Origin: Bacteroidales bacterium
Lineage (GTDB): Bacteria; Bacteroidota; Bacteroidia; Bacteroidales; UBA932
Length of the DNA: 11,647 nucleotides
Direction of reading: 5' to 3'
NCBI GenBank assembly: GCA_017551425.1
Contig: JAFZLQ010000109.1
Coordinates: 1 to 11,647 of the forward strand
In this document: positions 6,410-11,647 of the stretch, one piece after another
Position numbering within the stretch: position 1 is the stretch's first letter
Layout of the letters: each line of letters begins with the position of its first letter
The notes under the pieces: generated by a model
What the model saw: the letters and a program-made list of their open reading frames with translations, nothing else
Told to the model about the DNA's origin: nothing
The model's database searches: none
Position numbers and translations under genes: made by a program

Positions 6410-7849
6410 CTAATTATCGGTTCCTTTGAGTGTGATTTCCGCTACTGCGGTGAAGGCTCCGGAACTGGGGACGCGGAGGTCGCCGGCCTTGGATTCCGCC
6501 ACACCGAAGCGGATGTACTTGAACGTTGAGCTGTGCTTCATCACGGGGAGCTCGATCCACTGGCCCGCGACGGATTCTGCCATGGCTGCGTTTGCTACGT
6601 CGCCGTTTTCAATCACGGTCCAGCTGCTGCCGTCGTTGCTCACGCCTATGACCACGTGGGTGGGAACGCCGTTGGCGTTGCCGGAACGGGTCTCGTAGGA
6701 AAGCACGATGGCCTTGAGCGGGCTCTTGAGGGAGATGTCTGCATACACGCCATAGACGGGATCGGGATCGGTGACCTTGCTGCTCCAGGGAGAGTGCCAG
6801 TAGGTGGCGTCGTTGCCGTCCACGAGGGCGGGGGCGCCGTCGCCGTCACCGCTCTGGTTGTGGCTGACGGAGATCATGTCGGAGGTGATGGTGATCTCGT
6901 CGGGATCCAGGCGGACGTTGAGGATGAACGCGTTCTTGGCGGGGTCGATGCTGAACTCCTTCTTGGAGCAGGAGGTGATGAGGATGGGGAGTGCGTACTC
7001 CGTCATCATGCCCATGCCCTCGCGGGAAATCTCAACGTCGAACGATGCCTCGAGGGCGCCGGATGCGAACTTGATATCCGTAGCGGAGAGCTTGTAATTG
7101 GCTGCGGGAAGGAGCTCGTAGCTCTTGCCGTTGACGTTGTTGTAGTCGTTGAGCCACTCCTCGCTGCCGGGGGCCAGGGTGCAGGAGAAGTCCCAGAGGT
7201 TCTCCTCCATGTTGAGGCTGACAGTGTTGTGATAGGTCTGTTTGGTAGGGCTCGAGCTGGAATAGCTGTGGCTCTCCACTCCCGATGTGAGGAAGCTCAC
7301 GTAAGGGACCTCGATGCCCGGCTTGAGGACTATCAGGTTGATGTCGTCGGAGACCCTCTCCTTGGCGAACACCTGGAGACCGAGTACGTATTCGGCCTCG
7401 GGATTCTTCTCCATGAGGGCGCTCAGGTCAACGGTCTTGAGGCTCAGGTACACGACCTTGTAGAGATCGTCTTCGCCGAATTCAAGATCGACCTTGGCCT
7501 GCTCGGAAAGAGGGTTGCGGTTTGCGTCCACGAAGGAATACAGGCTCTCCGGTATGAGGGAGTAGGACGTCTCGTACTTGGTATTGTACATCGCCATCTG
7601 GGCCTCGTCGAAGGGGATGACGACCGCCGATGCGGTGCTGTTGAGCTTGCTGCCGGCCTTGCACACGGGAATGCGGTAGAGACCGTCTTCTCCGGTGCGG
7701 TAGAGGGTCAGGGACTGCTCGCCGCCGTTGCGGAAATATACCATCGTGCTGAATTCATCCAGATTGTCGCCGCGGTGGTCTTCGCAGGCGCCGGCAAATA
7801 GCAGCGCCGCTCCCGCAGCAAGAAGGCAAATAAATGGACGTATATTCAT
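6410..7849 (-). CDS. Surface glycan-binding lipoprotein with two DUF1735-like domains and a C-terminal F5/8 type C (CBM32-like) domain
   Basis: A 479-residue lipoprotein in the usual position of a surface glycan-binding protein, right after SusD. The signal peptide ends in FAGAC, with Cys22 as the likely lipidated residue, followed by the acidic EDHRGDN that often marks surface-exposed Bacteroidetes lipoproteins. Residues about 34-165 and 205-312 look like two DUF1735 (BT_3987-like N-terminal) beta domains. The first carries MVYFRNGGEQSLTLYRTGE and the second NLWDFSCTL and ATDIKFASGALEASFDVEI. Residues about 320-476 form a discoidin/F5/8 type C fold: ALVDGNDATYWHS, VIGVSNDGSSW and TFKYIRFGV are typical, and the domain closes with AEITLKG. 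No catalytic motif is seen, so binding rather than hydrolysis is inferred. Galactose or GalNAc binding is common for such domains but unproven here. The TAG stop at 6410-6412 sits 8 bases before the preferred M60 start. Architecture resembles BT4245 as I remember it. Confidence 0.9.
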   Translation of the reverse strand: MNIRPFICLLAAGAALLFAGACEDHRGDNLDEFSTMVYFRNGGEQSLTLYRTGEDGLYRIPVCKAGSKLNSTASAVVIPFDEAQMAMYNTKYETSYSLIPESLYSFVDANRNPLSEQAKVDLEFGEDDLYKVVYLSLKTVDLSALMEKNPEAEYVLGLQVFAKERVSDDINLIVLKPGIEVPYVSFLTSGVESHSYSSSSPTKQTYHNTVSLNMEENLWDFSCTLAPGSEEWLNDYNNVNGKSYELLPAANYKLSATDIKFASGALEASFDVEISREGMGMMTEYALPILITSCSKKEFSIDPAKNAFILNVRLDPDEITITSDMISVSHNQSGDGDGAPALVDGNDATYWHSPWSSKVTDPDPVYGVYADISLKSPLKAIVLSYETRSGNANGVPTHVVIGVSNDGSSWTVIENGDVANAAMAESVAGQWIELPVMKHSSTFKYIRFGVAESKAGDLRVPSSGAFTAVAEITLKGTDN

Positions 7850-7870
7850 AATTCGTTGTCTTTTAGCGTT

Positions 7871-9796
7871 TTACCATCCATAGTTCTGGGTGAGGATCTT
7901 GTTGCGGTCAAGCTCTCTCTGGAGGAAAGGATAGAGGTAGTGGTTGTTGCGGAAGACTCGGGTTTCCACAACTTTGCGGACCCACATTTCGGCGGGGACG
8001 GTGGTGGCGCCGCGGTCTCCCTTGACGCTGGTGTCGAGGCCATAGACGGGACCGTTCAGAAGCTCGGGACCCTGCAGCCAGGTGCGTACGTCGAAGTAGC
8101 GGTGGCCTTCCTGTGCAAGTTCAACCTGACGCTCGCGGTGGATGTACTCGATGAGTTCCTCGATGCTGGCGTTGGGGTAGATTTCGGTGATGGGCGCCAT
8201 GCCGCTGCGGGCGCGGAGCTCGTTCCAAAGCTGCATCGCCAGGTCGTAATCGACATCGTTGCCGCTTACGCCGGCGGCCTGGCATTCAAGCACTGCCTCG
8301 ATGTAGTTGAGGTAGATCTCCGCATAACGGAAGGTGGGGAAGGTTATGTTGCCCCACTGGCCCTGGTAGGAGTCGAGGGTGTGGTCGTACCACTTGTTCA
8401 CAAGGTATCCGGTGATGGGATAGTCGTGGGTGGTGTGTCCTACGGCACCGTCGGCGAAGATTGCGCGTCCCACGGCCTCGCCGTGCTTCCATCCGCTGCC
8501 GGGATAATATACGGTCACGTAGAAGCGGGGCTCGCGGTTGGCGTACATCCTGGGGGAGTTGGAGGTGGCGTCGGAATCGGAGGTCTTGAGGGCCTTCAGG
8601 AACGGGTTGACGATGGATGTGATTTCGAACTCGCGCTCTGCGGAAGGATATCCGGAACGGGAATCCACCAGAGGGGATCCGCTGCGGTCGTATCCGGTGA
8701 TGGGATAGCGTCCGTCCGCCATGGCGTAGCTGTCGACGGAACTCTGGGTGGGACCCCATCCGCCGTATGCCGTACCGGTGGCGATGTCGGTGGGAGTGGT
8801 GTGCACTCCGAAGGTCCAGCGGTTCTGGTATCCGCCGCCGCAGTAGATCAGCTCGTCGTTCCAGTTCTCCTGGAATACGCCGTAGTAGTTGAGGTACGGG
8901 TTGGTGGGATCGTCCTTGTCTTTGTAGAGGCTATAGACGCCCAGGTCGATGACCTTCTTTGCAGACTGGGCCGCGAGCACCCATTTCTGGGGATCGGACT
9001 CGACGGGGAAGAGGTTCTTGCCGCTGAGCTCGGGGAACTGGTCTGTCTCCGGATTGCGGACGGTCCTGTAGAGCGGATTTCCGTTGAACAGGGGACGTGC
9101 GGAATAGAGATGCAGGCGGGAGAGGACTGCGAGCGCCGCGCCGCGGGTAGGCAGGCCGTAATTGGCACTGGTGTGCGTTGCGGGCAGGTTCTCCGCGCAG
9201 TAGGTCATTTCTTCGGTTACGTAATCGACGCATTCCTGCCATGTGTTGCGGGGCCTCTGGAGCTCCTGGGTGGTGGCGGTGAAGTCGAGGATTTCGTCGC
9301 CGAGCAGGAAGACGGGGCCGTAGTCGCGCATGAGAAGGAAATACGAGTAGGCGCGTGCCCAGCGGACGCTGTCGTACCAGAGCTGGAGCTGTGCCTTACG
9401 GGCGGAATCGCTCTCCAGGACGGGGTCTGAACAGTCCTTAACGTTCTTGAGGAAGATGGTGCAGTCGTGGATGCACTCGTAGCGGGAGTTGAAACGGTCG
9501 TTGGGAACCGTAGTGGCGTTCCATGAACCGAAGTTGATGTAACGGTAGTTATAGTTCCAGGTCATCGAGGCCTCGTCGGTGGCGCCGAGATAGGGAACCG
9601 TGTACAGGTTGGTGGCGTCGTTCGGGAGGTAGCCCATGCAGTTGAAGAAGTACTGCTTGGTGTAGTTGAAGGAGGCCCAGATCTTCTCTTCGGTCAGCTG
9701 CTCGTCCTCCTGACGGTCGAGGAAACTGTCGCAGGAGCAGAGGGCGGCGGCGCAGAGAACTGAAAGTGCTATTCTGTAAAGTATATTGTGTTTCAT
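7871..9796 (-). CDS. SusD-family outer-membrane glycan-binding lipoprotein
   Basis: A SusD/RagB-type lipoprotein of 641 residues, the surface lid and glycan-capture partner of the SusC transporter just upstream. The signal peptide reads MKHNILYRIALSVLCAAALCSC, with a lipobox-like LCSC and the lipidated cysteine at residue 22, followed by DSFLDR, a common SusD opening. The C-terminus (YPFLQRELDRNKILTQNYGW) is the SusD signature ending. The length is at the long end for the family (usually about 500-650). I prefer the ATG at 9796. It has a GGAGG 8 bases upstream and gives a normal basic n-region, while the in-frame ATG at 9811 would add MEDKE, an unusual acidic start for a signal peptide. With this start the gap to SusC is 18 bases (3 bases with the other). 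The next gene follows after 21 bases, so the genes are surely co-transcribed. Ligand specificity cannot be read from the sequence. Confidence 0.96.
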   Translation of the reverse strand: MKHNILYRIALSVLCAAALCSCDSFLDRQEDEQLTEEKIWASFNYTKQYFFNCMGYLPNDATNLYTVPYLGATDEASMTWNYNYRYINFGSWNATTVPNDRFNSRYECIHDCTIFLKNVKDCSDPVLESDSARKAQLQLWYDSVRWARAYSYFLLMRDYGPVFLLGDEILDFTATTQELQRPRNTWQECVDYVTEEMTYCAENLPATHTSANYGLPTRGAALAVLSRLHLYSARPLFNGNPLYRTVRNPETDQFPELSGKNLFPVESDPQKWVLAAQSAKKVIDLGVYSLYKDKDDPTNPYLNYYGVFQENWNDELIYCGGGYQNRWTFGVHTTPTDIATGTAYGGWGPTQSSVDSYAMADGRYPITGYDRSGSPLVDSRSGYPSAEREFEITSIVNPFLKALKTSDSDATSNSPRMYANREPRFYVTVYYPGSGWKHGEAVGRAIFADGAVGHTTHDYPITGYLVNKWYDHTLDSYQGQWGNITFPTFRYAEIYLNYIEAVLECQAAGVSGNDVDYDLAMQLWNELRARSGMAPITEIYPNASIEELIEYIHRERQVELAQEGHRYFDVRTWLQGPELLNGPVYGLDTSVKGDRGATTVPAEMWVRKVVETRVFRNNHYLYPFLQRELDRNKILTQNYGW

Positions 9797-9804
9797 TTCC
9801 TTGT

Positions 9805-9809
9805 CCTCC
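9805..9809 (-). promoter_or_regulatory. Possible Shine-Dalgarno site for the SusD gene
   Basis: The bases GGAGG on the minus strand lie 8 bases upstream of the ATG at 9796, the usual spacing for a ribosome binding site. The motif overlaps the alternative upstream ATG (9809-9811), so it can serve only the downstream start. Bacteroidetes genes often lack such sites and none of the other genes here has an obvious one, so it may be chance. It is still the best reason to choose between the two SusD starts. Confidence 0.35.
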
Positions 9810-9814
9810 ATATT

Positions 9815-11647
9815 CTAGAAGTTTGCATTGAGACCGAAGGAATAGACCCTGTTGTTCGGGTAAGAGGCGCCCTGGCCTCCGCCCTGTTCGGGATCCCACA
9901 GGTTGAACTTGGAGAAGGTGAGCAGGTTGCTTCCGGAGATGTAAACCCTTAGCGACTGGATTATGCCGATGCGCGCCAGCACGGTCTTGGGAATGTTGTA
10001 GCCCATCTCGAAGTTCTTCAGGCGCAGGAAGCTGCCGTCCCTCTGCCACCAGGAAGAAGTCTGCTGGTTGTTGGAGGAACCGGCGGCGGAACCCACGGAG
10101 AGGCGGGGATAAAGGGCATCCTTTGCGCGGGAGAGGTCTTCTCCGTTGTTGGTGAGCCTGTCCCAGCCGTTCTCCCATACGTCCAGCTGCACGGCGGAAC
10201 GGCCGATTGCGGTGGAGGAGAAGGGAGAGGTGAGGGATGAACCGCTCACGAAGAAGTTCACGTTGCCAATGCCCTGGAAGAAGACGTTGATGTCGAATCC
10301 CTTGTATTCGGCGTTCATGCCGAAGCCGTAGGTGATTTCCGGGAGGTTGGTGAAACCGAGGTAAACCTTGTCGTCTGCGTCGATGCGGCCGTCACCGTTG
10401 ATGTCCTGGTACTTGATGTCGCCCACGCGGTACTCGCCGAAGGTCTGCACAGGGGAGTTGGCGATTTCTTCCTCGCTCTCGAAGAGGCCGATGGCGACGA
10501 GCCCCCAGGGCTGGCTGGCTCCTACGCCGTAGGGCTTGCCGATGCGGTTCTGGTAGAGGTACTTCCAGTCGGGCTCGTCGTTGTTGACGAGGTTGTTGCG
10601 GTTGTAGGTGAAGTTGCCGCGGGCCGCCAGGTAGAGGTCTCCCACCTGCTTGTGGTATTCCATGGACATGTCAACGCCGCGGTTGCGGGTCTCACCCACG
10701 TTTACGTAAGGGAGCTTGTCTCCGTTCTGGTAACCTGCGATACCCGGCAGACCGCCGCGCTGCATGAGGATGCCGTAACGGTGGGAGTCGAAGTAGTCGG
10801 CCATGACGCGGAGGCTGTGCCAGAGCTCGAACTCCACGCCGGCGTTGAGCTTGAGTTCCTCTTCCCATGAGAAGTTGAGGTTCTCGGGACGGCCGATGGC
10901 CAGACCGTAGCCGCCGTTGCCGCCGGTCTCGCCGAGGGTGGCGTAGTTGCCGGTGATGACGGTGGGGAGGTACAGCCATCTTGCGCCGCCTATCTGGTCG
11001 TTACCTACCTTTCCGTACGAGCCCTTGAGCTTGAACATGTTGACGGTCTTGCTGAGGGGCTCCCAGAAGCTCTCTTCGGAGATAAGGTAACCGGCGGAAA
11101 CTGCGGGGAAGAAACCGAAGCGGTGCCCGGGGGCGAAGTTCTCGGAGCCGTTGTAACCGACGTTGACCTCTGCGAAGTAGCGGTCCTTGAAGGCGTAGGT
11201 CACACGGCCTGCGATACCCTGGTTCTTGTAAGGGAGGGAAGTGGTGTCGCTTCCGCCGAGGGTGGTACGCTTGATGGAGTGGTTGTACAGGAACATTCCG
11301 CCCACCCTGTGCTCTCCGAAGAGACGGTTGTAGGTGAGCGATCCCTCAAGGTAGGTGTTCATGCTGCTGGAGCCGCTGGCGCCGTAGCTGAGGGTGGTGC
11401 TGCCTTCCACGATAGGGTCGCCGAACACGAGGTTGCCGTCTTCGTCACGCTCCTGCGCATGGTACTGGCGGGGCGTCTTGGTACGGCTCTGGTACTGGTA
11501 GTTCCAGGCGTCCCAGGAGAACTTCATGTTGCCGGAGAGGCCCTCCAGGGGCTCCCAGAGCTTGCCGAAGTCCTGCGTGAGGCTGATGACCGACTGGGCG
11601 CTGTTGGTGAACGACTCGGCGTAACCGGTGTGGGCCAGGAGGTTCCA
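9815..11647 (-). CDS. SusC-family TonB-dependent outer-membrane transporter (partial, N-terminus outside the window)
   Basis: This is the C-terminal 610 residues of a SusC-type TonB-dependent transporter. The frame is open to the right edge of the window, beginning WNLLAHTGYAES, so the signal peptide, carboxypeptidase-like domain, TonB box and plug are missing; full SusC proteins run about 1000-1100 residues. What is present is outer-membrane beta-barrel: alternating aromatic-rich strands, typical SusC phrases such as KLKGSYGKVGND and YFAEVNVGYNGSENF, an acidic loop DINGDGRIDADD of the kind common in SusC barrels, and a C-terminus ending in phenylalanine (GLNANF). By family knowledge it imports oligosaccharides or glycopeptides through the outer membrane, powered by TonB-ExbBD, with SusD as its lid. 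The TAG stop at 9815-9817 lies just ahead of the SusD gene. The substrate cannot be read from this part; the downstream M60 protease and sialidase point to host O-glycans or glycopeptides. Family assignment is very secure. Confidence 0.96.
   Translation of the reverse strand, partial: WNLLAHTGYAESFTNSAQSVISLTQDFGKLWEPLEGLSGNMKFSWDAWNYQYQSRTKTPRQYHAQERDEDGNLVFGDPIVEGSTTLSYGASGSSSMNTYLEGSLTYNRLFGEHRVGGMFLYNHSIKRTTLGGSDTTSLPYKNQGIAGRVTYAFKDRYFAEVNVGYNGSENFAPGHRFGFFPAVSAGYLISEESFWEPLSKTVNMFKLKGSYGKVGNDQIGGARWLYLPTVITGNYATLGETGGNGGYGLAIGRPENLNFSWEEELKLNAGVEFELWHSLRVMADYFDSHRYGILMQRGGLPGIAGYQNGDKLPYVNVGETRNRGVDMSMEYHKQVGDLYLAARGNFTYNRNNLVNNDEPDWKYLYQNRIGKPYGVGASQPWGLVAIGLFESEEEIANSPVQTFGEYRVGDIKYQDINGDGRIDADDKVYLGFTNLPEITYGFGMNAEYKGFDINVFFQGIGNVNFFVSGSSLTSPFSSTAIGRSAVQLDVWENGWDRLTNNGEDLSRAKDALYPRLSVGSAAGSSNNQQTSSWWQRDGSFLRLKNFEMGYNIPKTVLARIGIIQSLRVYISGSNLLTFSKFNLWDPEQGGGQGASYPNNRVYSFGLNANF

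Noticed and set aside
6533..7801. 422-codon open frame on the plus strand
   Set aside because: It is antisense to the DUF1735/F5-8C lipoprotein, with the same biased composition and no signal peptide or domain.
7856..9430. 524-codon open frame on the plus strand
   Set aside because: It is antisense to SusD, whose lipoprotein signal and C-terminal signature are unambiguous.
9797..9811. SusD start at the upstream ATG (9811)
   Set aside because: It would place MEDKE before the signal peptide and has no ribosome site. The ATG at 9796 has GGAGG at good spacing and a standard lipoprotein signal. The upstream start is not fully excluded.
1..11647. CRISPR arrays, tRNA or rRNA genes, insertion sequences, long direct repeats
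   Set aside because: Nothing of these kinds was seen. Practically the whole window is protein-coding on the minus strand.

Overview
The window is a single co-directional gene cluster, all on the minus strand, so it reads from the right edge (11647) to the left edge (1). It is a Bacteroidetes polysaccharide utilisation locus (PUL) aimed at host glycoproteins. The SusC/SusD pair, the lipoprotein signals, the BACON and DUF1735 domains and the scarcity of Shine-Dalgarno sites all fit Bacteroidales. The DNA is clearly GC-rich by eye, more so than Bacteroides. That would suit Alistipes/Rikenellaceae or a similar high-GC Bacteroidales lineage, but the genus is a guess.

Layout in order of transcription: (1) 11647-9815, the C-terminal 610 residues of a SusC-type TonB-dependent outer-membrane transporter, cut by the window edge; (2) 9796-7871, its SusD-type glycan-binding lipoprotein; (3) 7849-6410, a surface glycan-binding lipoprotein with two DUF1735-like domains and a C-terminal F5/8 type C (CBM32-like) domain; (4) 6401-3378, a 1007-residue BACON + F5/8C + peptidase M60 lipoprotein with a complete HExxH...E zinc site; (5) 3373-3230, an intact 47-codon small ORF; (6) 3223-1, a very large multidomain sialidase (GH33 type) whose last part lies outside the window. 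Gaps are 18, 21, 8, 4 and 6 bases, so this looks like one polycistronic unit. No promoter or terminator is visible, and both ends of the operon lie outside.

The first four genes have the same order and domain content as the Bacteroides thetaiotaomicron mucin O-glycan locus around BT4244-BT4247 (from memory, not searched), where the M60 enzyme is a mucin O-glycopeptidase. Placing a sialidase directly behind it suggests a pipeline: remove terminal sialic acid, cut the peptide next to the trimmed O-glycan, hold the product on CBM32-like and SusD surfaces, and import it through SusC. The least described parts are the 47-aa ORF and the roughly 770-residue accessory region at the front of the sialidase. 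That region holds a fimbrillin-like domain, a tandemly duplicated module ending in NPY, and a sialidase-associated beta domain.

The long open frames on the plus strand (for example 44-2620 and 3093-6395) are antisense shadows of these genes.
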